64,000 nucleotides of DNA from a virus (IMGVR_UViG_3300028131_000823:62001-126000), one strand, 5' to 3'; shown: positions 1-8,211, numbered from the stretch's first letter. Notes: generated from the letters alone by a model not told the origin. Translations and numbers: made by a program.

Positions 1-98
1 AAGATTATAGTCATGAAGCATTCTTAGACAAATTAGATGAATACTATAACGAAAGAATGTTGAAACAATATGCAAAGGATTTTAAAAACCTAGCATAA
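1..98 (+). CDS. 3' end of an unidentified gene (partial)
   Basis: An open frame enters from before the window and ends at TAA 96-98, leaving 32 readable codons including the stop. The visible tail is rich in Asp, Glu, Lys and Tyr and ends KDFKNLA. No family is recognisable from so little. A strong intrinsic terminator follows within 25 bases, so it is probably the last gene of its transcription unit. Confidence 0.6.
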   Translation, partial: DYSHEAFLDKLDEYYNERMLKQYAKDFKNLA

Positions 99-121
99 GA
101 ATAAGTTAGTATTTATAATTA

Positions 122-155
122 AAACCCAAGTTCTCGCAGATCTTGGGTTTTTTTG
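122..155 (+). terminator. intrinsic terminator
   Basis: A 9-bp perfect stem (AAACCCAAG with CTTGGGTTT) encloses an 11-nt loop and runs into a T-tract. It separates the preceding partial gene from the early-type promoter repeat that starts at its end. Confidence 0.85.
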
Positions 156-240
156 TTAATAACTTTAGTAAAAAAGTTGCCTCAAAATTTTCACGGGTCA
201 AAGATTATAGTTATATTAGTATTATAATTAAAACTTAAAC
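155..240 (+). promoter_or_regulatory. early-type promoter repeat, copy 1
   Basis: First of eight copies of an approximately 85-bp intergenic repeat. It has an AACTTT...AAAAAAGTT inverted repeat, then TTTTCACGGG, then a 30-bp core (198-227) beginning TCAAAGATTATAG and ending GTATTATAA, then ATTAAAACTTAAAC. The core ends 16 nt before the next ATG. Promoter function is inferred from copy number, strand and constant spacing. TATAAT at 223-228 could be the -10 element. Confidence 0.75.
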
Positions 241-243
241 TAG

Positions 244-519
244 ATGAGCTATACAAATTTTAACAGACATGAATCAATGAATTCAGAAACTAGAAAAGAA
301 ATCATGAACTTAATTAATGATTTAATAAATTACGATGAACAAATAGATAAAAAATTAAGAAGATCTATTGAAAACAAATTATATGGTTTATTTGATGGTT
401 ATTTATATGATAAACTTCAATTGAATGCATTAGAATGTCCAAGTGATTTAGCAAGTAGAATTATGAAAATATATCATAAATGTGCAATGTACCCAAAGTC
501 AAAAACAATTATATTTTAA
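244..519 (+). CDS. hypothetical protein, 91 aa
   Basis: A small, probably helical, charged protein with no recognised family. ATG at 244 sits 16 nt after the core of early repeat 1, the same distance seen at several other copies, which supports this start. It is likely an early gene, and in T4-like phages such genes often act on the host, but nothing in the sequence gives a function. Confidence 0.65.
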   Translation: MSYTNFNRHESMNSETRKEIMNLINDLINYDEQIDKKLRRSIENKLYGLFDGYLYDKLQLNALECPSDLASRIMKIYHKCAMYPKSKTIIF

Positions 520-522
520 TCT

Positions 523-531
523 GATATATAA
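523..531 (+). promoter_or_regulatory. late-type promoter motif
   Basis: GATATATAA lies between the end of the early gene and the capsid-targeted gene at 558. It is the same motif found upstream of portal, tube, sheath and tape-measure genes, so 558-1782 is probably a late unit. Confidence 0.55.
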
Positions 532-557
532 TATAATATTAAAAATAAAATAACAAG

Positions 558-980
558 ATGAACAATATTAAGAATTTTAACGACTTTATTAATGAGTCTC
601 AAGAAATAAACGAAGGTACTCGTTCTCAATTTGGAAAAATTGATAAAAAAGGAAATATAACTTCAGTTTATATGCATTATGATGGTTATCCAGAAAACGT
701 ATTACCTATTTTAAGAAAAGGTTATAAAGGTGGAAAAAATGTAGATTATGTACTTTCACAAGGAAGTGGTTCAGGTCTTGAAGTAAATCCTAAGAAAATT
801 AACTTTTATAAAGATGATAGAGATTCTCAATCAACTGGTAATGTTGCAACAATTGCAAATTATTTATCAGATGTAGAAGATGATGGTGGAGCAGAATACG
901 TTTATTTATGGGATGAAAGATCAAAGCAATGGATGATGGCATCTTATGGTGAAAGAGACTTAAAGGTTGCAGAAGTTTAA
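558..980 (+). CDS. putative internal head protein with capsid-targeting N-terminus, 140 aa
   Basis: The N-terminus reads MNNIKNFNDFINES and resembles the T4 internal-protein capsid targeting sequence (MKTYQEFIAE), which directs proteins into the prohead core and is cut after the Glu by the gp21 protease. The rest (residues 20-140) is Gly/Asp/Tyr-rich with no recognised domain. It is first of three adjacent genes with the same N-terminal motif (558, 997, 1327) and follows a late-type motif. I infer a protein packaged in the capsid and delivered with the DNA; its activity is unknown. Confidence 0.65.
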   Translation: MNNIKNFNDFINESQEINEGTRSQFGKIDKKGNITSVYMHYDGYPENVLPILRKGYKGGKNVDYVLSQGSGSGLEVNPKKINFYKDDRDSQSTGNVATIANYLSDVEDDGGAEYVYLWDERSKQWMMASYGERDLKVAEV

Positions 981-996
981 AAAAATTAAAGTAACA

Positions 997-1308
997 ATGA
1001 AAAACGTAAAATTATTCGAAGAATTTATAAACGAAGATATTGACTCAAATAAAATATTTGAATTAACTGAACTAGAAAAAAAAATTAATGGCTTTACAGG
1101 CCAAGCACAGGTAAAAGCTAAAGTTGGAGTAACGACATTTTCTGTTTCAAAATACATGATAGTGTTTGATTATGACGAAGCTAATAAAGATTTACCATTT
1201 GTATTTAGACCAGATATGAAATCTGCAAAAGTAGCAAAGGATAAATTAGAAAAAACTGACATGTTTACTCCTGAAATGAACTTAAGAATTGAAGAAATTA
1301 AATATTAA
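997..1308 (+). CDS. putative internal head protein with capsid-targeting N-terminus, 103 aa
   Basis: It begins MKNVKLFEEFINED, the clearest form of the capsid-targeting motif here. ATG 997 is chosen over an upstream in-frame ATG at 967 because it puts the motif at the very N-terminus, as in T4 internal proteins, and avoids overlap with the previous gene. Removal of about 13 residues by the prohead protease would leave a basic protein of about 90 residues with a beta-rich pattern. No known domain. Confidence 0.65.
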   Translation: MKNVKLFEEFINEDIDSNKIFELTELEKKINGFTGQAQVKAKVGVTTFSVSKYMIVFDYDEANKDLPFVFRPDMKSAKVAKDKLEKTDMFTPEMNLRIEEIKY

Positions 1309-1326
1309 AATTAAAAAAACAAAGTT

Positions 1327-1782
1327 ATGAAAAATATAAAATTATTCGAAGAGTTTATCAATGAAAACGATATGATGGCTACAACGCCAGCAGAACTTAA
1401 AAAAATGGCTAAAAAATTTAAACAAATCCATTATGACATGGCCTCCGGTGATTTTGAAGAGGAAGATATAGATGCAAACTTTAAATTTATAACAGACTTT
1501 CTTGGAACAGACCAAATAGTTGAAATAGTTGGAGGAGACCATTGGGCTAATCATTCTTCTGGAAAAGAATTAACAGACATTTATAATGATTTAATCACTA
1601 AGATTAAAAACAAGAAAGACCATGAATTAGATTCAGGAGCAGACTATGTTACAGGTACATTAAATGGAGCAAAGGTAGTTTGTCAATACGATGGTTACAG
1701 TACCCCTACTCATTTATCAATTATGATAAACGTTAATGACATTAAAAAGTTTGACATTAAAACAACACCTTTTGTAGTTTAA
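1327..1782 (+). CDS. putative internal head protein with capsid-targeting N-terminus, 151 aa
   Basis: It starts MKNIKLFEEFINEND, nearly identical to the preceding gene in both protein and DNA over the first 13 codons, while the bodies are unrelated. This is the pattern expected when a targeting tag has been spread by duplication or recombination onto different cargo. The body (residues 20-151) has no recognised family. The gene ends before a terminator at 1828. Confidence 0.65.
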   Translation: MKNIKLFEEFINENDMMATTPAELKKMAKKFKQIHYDMASGDFEEEDIDANFKFITDFLGTDQIVEIVGGDHWANHSSGKELTDIYNDLITKIKNKKDHELDSGADYVTGTLNGAKVVCQYDGYSTPTHLSIMINVNDIKKFDIKTTPFVV

Positions 1783-1827
1783 TATTAGGAAGGTATCATT
1801 AAAAAGTTAATAACTAATTAGTAATTT

Positions 1828-1859
1828 AAAGGAGATTGTATGAAACAATCTCCTTTTTT
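1828..1859 (+). terminator. intrinsic terminator, overlapping a middle-type promoter
   Basis: AAAGGAGATTG pairs with CAATCTCCTTT around a short loop containing TGAAA and is followed by Ts. The AAACAA box of the middle-type promoter at 1843 starts inside the loop and runs into the 3' arm, so terminator and promoter share bases. Confidence 0.85.
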
Positions 1860-1868
1860 AGTATATAA
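1843..1868 (+). promoter_or_regulatory. middle-type promoter AAACAA-N14-ATATAA
   Basis: AAACAA at 1843-1848 and ATATAA at 1863-1868, exactly 14 nt apart, 16 nt before the ATG at 1885. One of eleven sites in the window with identical boxes and spacing. Confidence 0.7.
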
Positions 1869-1884
1869 GTTTTAAAATAACTAT

Positions 1885-2154
1885 ATGAAAAGTATACTAG
1901 AAGAAGCAGATCAAATTATCAATCACAGAAGCGAAGAAAAAGAAAGACAATATGGCCCTTTCAGCGAGGGTATGGATAGAGCAGCATCTATTTTCAATGG
2001 CATGACTGGCTTAGAAGTTACAGGCAGAGAAATGTACATGGCCCTAATAGCTCTTAAATTTTCAAGAGAAAGTTACAATCATAAAAGAGATAACCTCCTA
2101 GATGCAGTTGCGTATATTCAAGGATTAGACAATTACTTAAACGAAAAAGAATGA
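1885..2154 (+). CDS. DUF6378-like phage protein, 89 aa
   Basis: The arrangement of EKERQYGPF near the N-terminus, a central MALIALKFSRE helix and a C-terminal DNLLDAVAYIQG resembles the small phage family DUF6378 (R..YG, lKl.R, Dn..D...Y). This is known in many phages but has no assigned activity; its acidic helical pattern is reminiscent of MazG/dUTPase-type all-alpha pyrophosphatases. It overlaps the next gene by 4 nt (ATGA) and opens a nucleotide/DNA metabolism unit driven by the middle-type promoter just upstream. Confidence 0.6.
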   Translation: MKSILEEADQIINHRSEEKERQYGPFSEGMDRAASIFNGMTGLEVTGREMYMALIALKFSRESYNHKRDNLLDAVAYIQGLDNYLNEKE

Positions 2155-3239
2155 AAATATTATTTACAGGCTGTACGGCCAAACAAACAGACGATGACGC
2201 TTGGAAAAGAGCAAGAGTTAAAAGAATAGATGATAGTAGTATTATCTGTAATTCATTAAGAAAACAAGGTTACACAGTAGACAGAAAGAAAGTTAAATGG
2301 GGAGATGATCTTTCAGAATATGGACTTGCTATTGTAGGCCTTGGTCAATTTGGTTCTAACAATTATTCAGGTGAAATCTTTAACGCATTATATGCAATTA
2401 ATGAATGTGATAATGTTTTAGTTTTTCATGAAGATTGGAAAATTGACGGTACTATGAAATCATTTAAATCAATGTTAGATGATGAAACTTACGAAAAGAC
2501 TATAGCAAAGAAATGGAGTGACGGGAGACACTTTTATGGTGGAGTTGATAATCAACACTTTAATAAAGATGTTGCAAGACAGGTTATACAAGACATGGTA
2601 GATGCAAAATATGACGCCATTATACCGGCATTCGATTGGGGTAATAAACAACTTGTTAGAGATATTATTGGTAGTAAAAATATTTATAATATAGACCTTA
2701 CTCCTTATGTCCTAGAGAATTGGAATATTTCAACAACATATACTTCTCAAATTAAAGAAAGAAAACATATGTTGGCTTCTCTTGTAAATCATAAGCCATG
2801 GGTAAATAGAAATAAATTATCATGGCCTGTAGATTATTTCGGTGCAAAGAGTATTAAAGAGGCAAAGCAGTTAAAAACTGAAACTGATGTTTTTGAAGCT
2901 TGTGGAAAGTATTGGAGTATTTTATGTCCTGAATATCCTCATGCAGGAAGTGGCTGGTTTAGAATTAGATGGGTTTATGCTGCAATACAAAGGTCAGTAT
3001 TACTTTCAAGTGAAAAAGATACAGAAGCATTAGGTCTTCCTAAAGTTAAAGTAGAATCATTAAGTAATACAGAATTAGAAGATTATGCAAATCAACTTTC
3101 AGAAACTGTACTTAGTTATATGTGGACAAAAGATGTATTTGATGTAAAAATAAAAGAGATAGTAGAAACAGTTGGAGAAAATCTTTCAATTAGTTCACAA
3201 CCTACCACTGGAATTAGTAAACAAACTGCGTTGTTTTAA
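2151..3239 (+). CDS. unidentified 362-aa protein, possible GT-B-type glycosyltransferase
   Basis: It starts MKILFTGCTAK, a Rossmann-like first strand. Alternating hydrophobic strands follow to about residue 180. A second half has PVDYFGAKS near 225-240 and GSGWFRIRWVYAA near 265-280, a layout loosely like T4 beta-glucosyltransferase (MKIAIINMG; YGGSFRSGQ; FITLRVWETMAS). This is weak by-eye similarity, so a DNA glycosyltransferase is only a candidate. The extreme C-terminus KQTALF resembles tails on the polymerase C-fragment and flap nuclease in this window. It is translationally coupled (ATGA) to the gene before and lies between nucleotide-pool and polymerase genes. Confidence 0.4.
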   Translation: MKILFTGCTAKQTDDDAWKRARVKRIDDSSIICNSLRKQGYTVDRKKVKWGDDLSEYGLAIVGLGQFGSNNYSGEIFNALYAINECDNVLVFHEDWKIDGTMKSFKSMLDDETYEKTIAKKWSDGRHFYGGVDNQHFNKDVARQVIQDMVDAKYDAIIPAFDWGNKQLVRDIIGSKNIYNIDLTPYVLENWNISTTYTSQIKERKHMLASLVNHKPWVNRNKLSWPVDYFGAKSIKEAKQLKTETDVFEACGKYWSILCPEYPHAGSGWFRIRWVYAAIQRSVLLSSEKDTEALGLPKVKVESLSNTELEDYANQLSETVLSYMWTKDVFDVKIKEIVETVGENLSISSQPTTGISKQTALF

Positions 3240-3262
3240 TAAAAATATAAAGAACAAAAGAA

Positions 3263-3727
3263 ATGGCAAACGAAGATAATCAATGTGCAGATTTAGAGGT
3301 TAAAGACCACTACTCAGAAGGTAAAGATACTTTCGGCATGATTTACAATAAACAAAGAGAATTGCAAAGTAGATTAGGTTTAAATTATGAAAACTTAACT
3401 CTTAAAGAAATTGCAGAAATGTGGATGGTAAATAAACATGCAATGTCAGATGAGCTTAATGAAATGTTTGATGCCTTAGGCGGTATTAATGATGGAATTG
3501 GTTCAGCTGCTTGGAAATATTGGAAACAGGATAATAAGAAAGCAGAAACAATGACAGTTGCAGATTTATCAGAAGCTGATAGGTTAGAATTATTTTATGA
3601 ATGGATCGATGGCCTTCATTTCTATATGAACTTTGCACTTGCAATTGGAATGACTAGTGAGGATATTGTCAACCTTTATATGGCAAAACAAAAAGAGAAT
3701 ATTAACAGACAAGAAAGAGGATATTAA
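3263..3727 (+). CDS. dimeric all-alpha dUTPase-like pyrophosphatase, 154 aa
   Basis: Helical protein with paired acidic metal-binding motifs typical of dimeric dUTPase/MazG-type enzymes: DELNEMFDALGG (about 63-74) followed by WKYWK, and EWIDGLHFYMNFALAIG (about 114-130). Such enzymes hydrolyse dUTP (or another dNTP) to the monophosphate and pyrophosphate, keeping uracil out of DNA and feeding dTMP synthesis. The last base of its TAA is the first base of the polymerase ATG, so translation is probably coupled. Exact nucleotide preference cannot be read. Confidence 0.7.
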   Translation: MANEDNQCADLEVKDHYSEGKDTFGMIYNKQRELQSRLGLNYENLTLKEIAEMWMVNKHAMSDELNEMFDALGGINDGIGSAAWKYWKQDNKKAETMTVADLSEADRLELFYEWIDGLHFYMNFALAIGMTSEDIVNLYMAKQKENINRQERGY

Positions 3728-5127
3728 TGCTATTAGATATTGAACAACGAGATAAAGAAGTAATTGTAAGCTATTATAACACAGAAGGTGAAGTAGCCTT
3801 TAAAAGATACCCAGTTGGTCAATTTCAAAATTGGTATGTAACACATGACAAAGATCGTTACAGACATGAAAGCGCACAAAATTGGGATGGTCGACCTGTT
3901 AAATTATCAAATGCAAGACAATATAATAAATTTTCTTTGATCTATTTTATAGATCAACTTCCAGAAGCTGATAAAAAAGAAATACTTGCATATAATAAAC
4001 CAAGAACATATTTCGTAGACATTGAAACAGAGATTGTAGATGGCTTCCCTAAACCAGAAGAGGCTAAGACACGTATCCTGTCATTCTCTATCATTACACC
4101 AGAAAGAAAGGCTATAGTTTTAGGCTTAAAAGATTTGGATGATATGACAGGTATGCAAGATGATACTAACAAATATTTTAAATCATTGGATAGTGATTGG
4201 AGTCTATCATATTATAAGTTTAAGAATGAATATGATATGGTTTATAACTTTATTCATAAGTTTATGCCTAAGTTTCCAATGATGACAGGTTGGAACTTTA
4301 TTAATTATGATTGGCAATATATTGTTAACCGATGTAAGAGACTACAAATTGATATTAGTGAATCTGCAAAAACAGGTGCAGTTGATAGAATGGATGGCAG
4401 ACCACTTCATATGGGAATACTTGATTATATGCAATTGTATGATAAGTATGATCGTTCTGTAAAGGTTAAAGAATCAAATACCCTTGATTATGTTTCAGGT
4501 CAAATTGTAGGTCTTAAAAAGATTAAATACAATGGCGGCTTACAGGAATTGTATGAAAAAGATTTTAGAAAATATATTTATTATAACATTGTCGATTCAT
4601 GTTTGGTATATTATATAGATCAGAAGATTAAAGCAATGGATGTTCTTTTAACTCTTGCAAATATTACGCAAATGCCACTTTATAAAGCAGCAAGCCCAGT
4701 TGCTATGACAGAAGCATTAATGGCAAGAAAGCTTAAAGAACAAAATAAAATTATTGCAACTGAAAGAAGAGATGACAATAGAAAAGACGGTAGTTATGCC
4801 GGCGCTTTTGTTAAAGAACCAATCGTTGGTTTTTATAGTGGAGTAAGTGCATTTGACTTTGCTTCTCTATACCCTTCAATTATGCGACAATTTAATATTT
4901 CTCCTGATTCTTTTGTTGAAACTGTACAAAAACATGAGATAGAAGAAAAAAGAAAAAATAAAGATTATATTGTTTGTGAAAATGGCGCAGTCTATACAAC
5001 AGAAGATTCTGTCTTGAAAAGAATCCTCACCGACCTGTATAGTCAACGTAAGGAATATAAGGCAAAATCATTTGAATATTTTGAGAAGGCAAGATTAATT
5101 CGAAAAAAAATTAGTCAGCTAAAGTAG
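3727..5127 (+). CDS. 43: DNA polymerase N-terminal fragment (exonuclease and palm motif A)
   Basis: N-terminal half of a family B, T4 gp43-like polymerase. The 3'-5' exonuclease motifs are present: FVDIETE (D98, E100), WNFINYDWQYI (ExoII) and YNIVDSCLVYY (ExoIII). Polymerase motif A, DFASLYPSIM (D377), is near the end. The frame stops after 466 residues, before motif B; motifs B and C are in a separate gene at 10237. The two parts total 868 residues against 898 for T4 gp43, so little seems missing. The break falls between palm motif A and the fingers, where gp43 is known to be split in some Aeromonas T4-like phages. The stop is followed by a late-type motif and a terminator. Confidence 0.92.
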   Translation: MLLDIEQRDKEVIVSYYNTEGEVAFKRYPVGQFQNWYVTHDKDRYRHESAQNWDGRPVKLSNARQYNKFSLIYFIDQLPEADKKEILAYNKPRTYFVDIETEIVDGFPKPEEAKTRILSFSIITPERKAIVLGLKDLDDMTGMQDDTNKYFKSLDSDWSLSYYKFKNEYDMVYNFIHKFMPKFPMMTGWNFINYDWQYIVNRCKRLQIDISESAKTGAVDRMDGRPLHMGILDYMQLYDKYDRSVKVKESNTLDYVSGQIVGLKKIKYNGGLQELYEKDFRKYIYYNIVDSCLVYYIDQKIKAMDVLLTLANITQMPLYKAASPVAMTEALMARKLKEQNKIIATERRDDNRKDGSYAGAFVKEPIVGFYSGVSAFDFASLYPSIMRQFNISPDSFVETVQKHEIEEKRKNKDYIVCENGAVYTTEDSVLKRILTDLYSQRKEYKAKSFEYFEKARLIRKKISQLK

Positions 5128-5147
5128 TCAACTTTTGGGAGGTTGAA

Positions 5148-5156
5148 GATATATAA
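5148..5156 (+). promoter_or_regulatory. late-type promoter motif
   Basis: GATATATAA in the gap after the polymerase N-fragment. The terminator at 5180 lies directly downstream, so a transcript from here would be short unless the terminator is leaky. Function is uncertain. Confidence 0.35.
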
Positions 5157-5179
5157 TCCATCAACAACTACACCCAATC

Positions 5180-5212
5180 AGATGATCAAAATTAGATCAT
5201 CTTTTGTTTTTT
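5180..5212 (+). terminator. intrinsic terminator after polymerase fragment A
   Basis: AGATGATC pairs with GATCATCT around a 7-nt loop, followed by TTTGTTTTTT. It separates the polymerase N-fragment from the ribonucleotide reductase genes, so the two polymerase fragments are probably on different transcripts. Confidence 0.8.
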
Positions 5213-5216
5213 AACA

Positions 5217-5235
5217 GGTTATTAATGTAATAACC
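5217..5235 (+). repeat. 8-bp inverted repeat upstream of nrdB
   Basis: GGTTATTA and TAATAACC flank a 3-nt ATG, giving a 19-bp near-perfect dyad in the nrdB leader. It has no T-tract, so a protein-binding operator or RNA hairpin is more likely than a terminator. Function not shown. Confidence 0.5.
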
Positions 5236-5268
5236 AGGAATGTAAAATTTAAAATATATTAAATAAAT

Positions 5269-6267
5269 ATGAATATTTTCAAAGAAAGAATAGAATACAA
5301 GCCATTTGAATATCCAGAATATTATACAGAAGGTTGGCTTCCACAGGCTCAAGCGTTTTGGTTACATACTGAAATTCCAATGCAGAGTGATATAAAAGAT
5401 TGGAAAGAAAACTTAATGCCACATGAAAGAAATCTTGTTGGTAATATTCTTTTAGGCTTTGCTCAAACTGAATGTGCTGTTAGTGATTATTGGACTACAA
5501 TGGTTACTCATTGGTTTCCAAAACATGAGATCAAACAAATGGCCATGATTTTTGGTAGCCAAGAAACTATTCACGCCACAGCCTATTCTTATTTAAATGA
5601 AACTTTAGGTCTTGAAGATTTTGCTGCATTCCTACATGAGCCATCAATGGCAGATAAGTTTGAACATCTTTCAGGAGTAGAAAATGATTATACACATGAG
5701 GATTTACAAAAGAATCCAGCAGCAAGAAGAGAAGTTGCAAGAAGTTTAGCAACATTTTCAGCATTTGCAGAAGGCGTAAGCCTTTATAGTTCATTTGCAG
5801 TCTTATATTCTTTTCAAATGAGAAACTTATTAAAGGGAATTGGTCAACAAATGAAATGGTCAGTTAGAGACGAATCATTACATTCAAAAATGGGTTGTAA
5901 ATTATTTAGACACATGTGTGATGAATATCCTGAACTTAGAGAAGAAGTTAAAAACGATGTAATAAGAGCTGCTGAGATTATGGTAGAAATGGAACATGCA
6001 TTTATTGATAAGATATTTGAAATGGGAAATCTTGAAAATCTTAAAGCAAACGATCTTAAAAACTTTATTTTAAGAAGAACAAATGAAAAACTTATTGAAT
6101 TAGGTTATAACCAACATTTTGAATTTGATACAGAATCAGCAAAAGAACTTGATTGGTTTTATCATTTAACAGGAGGAGTAGAACATAGCGACTTTTTTGC
6201 AATTAGACCAACTGCATATTCTAAAGCAGGTGAAGATGAGGTCTGGGACGAGGAGTCAATTTTTTAA
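5269..6267 (+). CDS. nrdB: class I ribonucleotide reductase small subunit
   Basis: Ferritin-like R2 subunit, 332 aa. The metal-site signature is complete: E68 (in FAQTE), E99 and H102 (QETIH), the Glu of FAEGVSLY, and the Glu and His of RDESLH. A Tyr (Y106) occupies the radical Tyr position of E. coli NrdB (E..H...Y). The first ligand is Glu where E. coli NrdB has Asp. Glu here together with a retained Tyr is seen in class Id enzymes such as that of Flavobacterium johnsoniae, which use a dimanganese cofactor; the class assignment is inference. It supplies dNTPs with NrdA, whose gene begins 12 nt downstream. Confidence 0.93.
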   Translation: MNIFKERIEYKPFEYPEYYTEGWLPQAQAFWLHTEIPMQSDIKDWKENLMPHERNLVGNILLGFAQTECAVSDYWTTMVTHWFPKHEIKQMAMIFGSQETIHATAYSYLNETLGLEDFAAFLHEPSMADKFEHLSGVENDYTHEDLQKNPAARREVARSLATFSAFAEGVSLYSSFAVLYSFQMRNLLKGIGQQMKWSVRDESLHSKMGCKLFRHMCDEYPELREEVKNDVIRAAEIMVEMEHAFIDKIFEMGNLENLKANDLKNFILRRTNEKLIELGYNQHFEFDTESAKELDWFYHLTGGVEHSDFFAIRPTAYSKAGEDEVWDEESIF

Positions 6268-6278
6268 ATATATAAATT

Positions 6279-8114
6279 ATGGAATTATTTGTAGAACAAG
6301 AAGATTCACCTAAGGCTGATAAAATAGCCCAAAAACTAGGATGGATAAAAGGTACTGACTATCCAGTTTGGGGCCACACTGAAATTTATTTAAAGACAAT
6401 TTCTAAAGGATATTGTTTAGAAGGAGAAACACCAAAGGATGCTTATTGGAGAGTAGCAACCACTATTGCAAGAAGACTTAGAAGATCTGATATGGCTAGT
6501 AAGTTCTTTGATTATATTTGGAAGGGTTGGTTAAATTTAGCGTCTCCAGTACTTTCAAACACTGGTACAGAAAGAGGATTGCCAATTTCTTGTTTTGGAA
6601 TTGATGTTGCAGATAGTATTCATGATATTGGTAAAAAGAATCTTGAAATGATGTTACTTGCAAAGAATGGTGGAGGAGTTGGAATTGGCGTAAATCAAAT
6701 TAGACCTGCAGGAACTGAAATTACAGACAATGGAACTTCAGATGGTGTTGTACCATTTTGTAAAATATATGACTCTACAATTCTCGCTACAAATCAAGGA
6801 GCAGTAAGAAGAGGAGCAGCCTCTGTTAATATAGATATTGAACATGATGATTTTTGGGATTGGTTAGAAATTAGAGAACCAAAGGGAGATATAAATAGAC
6901 AATGTTTAAATATGCACCAATGCGTAATTGTTAGTGATGGCTTTATGCAAAAGGTACAAGAAGGAGATAAAGAAGCAAGAAAGAGATGGACTGCACTTAT
7001 TAAAAAACGTAAAGCAACTGGAGAGCCATATATTATGTATAAAGGAAATGTTAATAGAGCAAATCCTGAAGCATATACAAAGAATGGTTTAAAAGTTTAC
7101 ATGACAAATATTTGTAGTGAAATTACATTACATACTGATGAGAATCACAGTTTTGTTTGTTGTTTAAGTTCATTAAACCTTACAAAATATGACGAGTGGA
7201 AAAACACTGATTTAATTAGAACCGCAACGTGGTTTCTTGATGGTGTTATGGAAGAATTTATTCAAAAGGCAAAATACAGACAAGGCTTTGAAAATGCAGT
7301 TCGTTCTGCTGAAAAAGGTAGAGCACTTGGTCTTGGCGTCTTAGGTTGGCATACATATCTACAAGAAAGAGGTATTCCATTCGAAGGTCTTACAGCACAG
7401 TTTGAAACAAGAAAGATATTTTCTCAAATTAAATTAGAGAGCGAAGCAGCAAGTAGAGAACTTGCAGTAGAATATGGAGAACCACTATGGTGTGTTGGTA
7501 CAGGCATGAGAAATACACATTTAAGAGCAGTTGCACCTACGGTAACTAATTCTAAATTAAGTGGCAATGTTAGCCCAGGTATTGAGCCATGGGCCGCTAA
7601 TGTATTTACTGAACAAACTTCTAAAGGTACATTTATTCGTAAAAATGTTTCACTTGTAAGTTTCCTAGAAAAAATTGGTAAAAATACAAATGCAGTTTGG
7701 AACAAGATTCTTGAAGATAATGGTTCGGTTTACGGTCTAGATTTTATTGACAACTACATGGTAGAGCATAACATGTGGGGAGGTAAAGTTATTGAAAAAC
7801 TAGAATGGGAAAGTTTAGATAAAATGGAACAAACTAAATGGGTTGAAGCAAAAGAAGTATTTAAAACATTTAAAGAAATTAATCAACTTGAACTAGTTAA
7901 GCAGGCTGGAGTTAGACAACAATATATCGATCAATCTTGTAGTCTTAATCTTGCGTTTCCAAATACAGCAAGTCCAAAGTTTATTAATTTAGTTCATTTA
8001 GAAGCCTACAAACAAGGTATTAAGACTCTCTATTATATGAGAACTGAAAGCGTATTAAGAGGTGATATTGCCTCAAGTGCAACTAGCGAAGATTGCGTAT
8101 CATGCGATGGCTAA
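6279..8114 (+). CDS. nrdA: class I ribonucleotide reductase large subunit
   Basis: 611 aa, the catalytic R1 subunit that reduces ribonucleoside diphosphates. Visible catalytic parts are PISCFG (C105, redox Cys), TNICSEI (thiyl Cys with Asn and Glu), CCLSSLNL (second redox Cys), the YYMRTESVLRGD segment with the radical-transfer Tyr pair, and a C-terminal CVSCDG redox pair. There is no N-terminal ATP-cone: the protein is shorter than E. coli NrdA (about 760 aa) and starts directly at the ten-helix region, so overall activity control by dATP at an NrdA cone is unlikely. It forms an operon with nrdB. Confidence 0.94.
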   Translation: MELFVEQEDSPKADKIAQKLGWIKGTDYPVWGHTEIYLKTISKGYCLEGETPKDAYWRVATTIARRLRRSDMASKFFDYIWKGWLNLASPVLSNTGTERGLPISCFGIDVADSIHDIGKKNLEMMLLAKNGGGVGIGVNQIRPAGTEITDNGTSDGVVPFCKIYDSTILATNQGAVRRGAASVNIDIEHDDFWDWLEIREPKGDINRQCLNMHQCVIVSDGFMQKVQEGDKEARKRWTALIKKRKATGEPYIMYKGNVNRANPEAYTKNGLKVYMTNICSEITLHTDENHSFVCCLSSLNLTKYDEWKNTDLIRTATWFLDGVMEEFIQKAKYRQGFENAVRSAEKGRALGLGVLGWHTYLQERGIPFEGLTAQFETRKIFSQIKLESEAASRELAVEYGEPLWCVGTGMRNTHLRAVAPTVTNSKLSGNVSPGIEPWAANVFTEQTSKGTFIRKNVSLVSFLEKIGKNTNAVWNKILEDNGSVYGLDFIDNYMVEHNMWGGKVIEKLEWESLDKMEQTKWVEAKEVFKTFKEINQLELVKQAGVRQQYIDQSCSLNLAFPNTASPKFINLVHLEAYKQGIKTLYYMRTESVLRGDIASSATSEDCVSCDG

Positions 8115-8119
8115 AATGT

Positions 8120-8161
8120 GTGGCGCTTCGGTGGCCACGCTTTAGGACCGTTTAATTACGG
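8120..8161 (+). other. two GC-rich hairpins downstream of nrdA
   Basis: GTGGC/GCCAC (8120-8138) and CCGT/ACGG (8148-8161) precede the terminator at 8167. The GC content here is well above the surroundings. Together with the terminator this is three hairpins in about 80 nt, which could be a structured 3' UTR or small RNA. Confidence 0.4.
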
Positions 8162-8166
8162 GTTTA

Positions 8167-8199
8167 AGAGGGAGATCGTTCGCTACGCTCCCTCTTTTT
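8167..8199 (+). terminator. intrinsic terminator after nrdBA
   Basis: AGAGGGAG pairs with CTCCCTCT around a 13-nt loop, followed by TTTT. A strong terminator closing the nrdB-nrdA operon. Confidence 0.9.
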
Positions 8200-8211
8200 A
8201 TAAAAAACAAT

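Noticed and set aside
1-19. AAGATTATAG at the window start as a ninth early repeat
   Set aside because: Only ten bases match and they are inside a coding frame.
6267-6275. AATATATAAA before nrdA as a late promoter
   Set aside because: It overlaps the nrdB stop inside a clear nrdBA operon, lacks the leading G and is expected by chance in AT-rich gaps.
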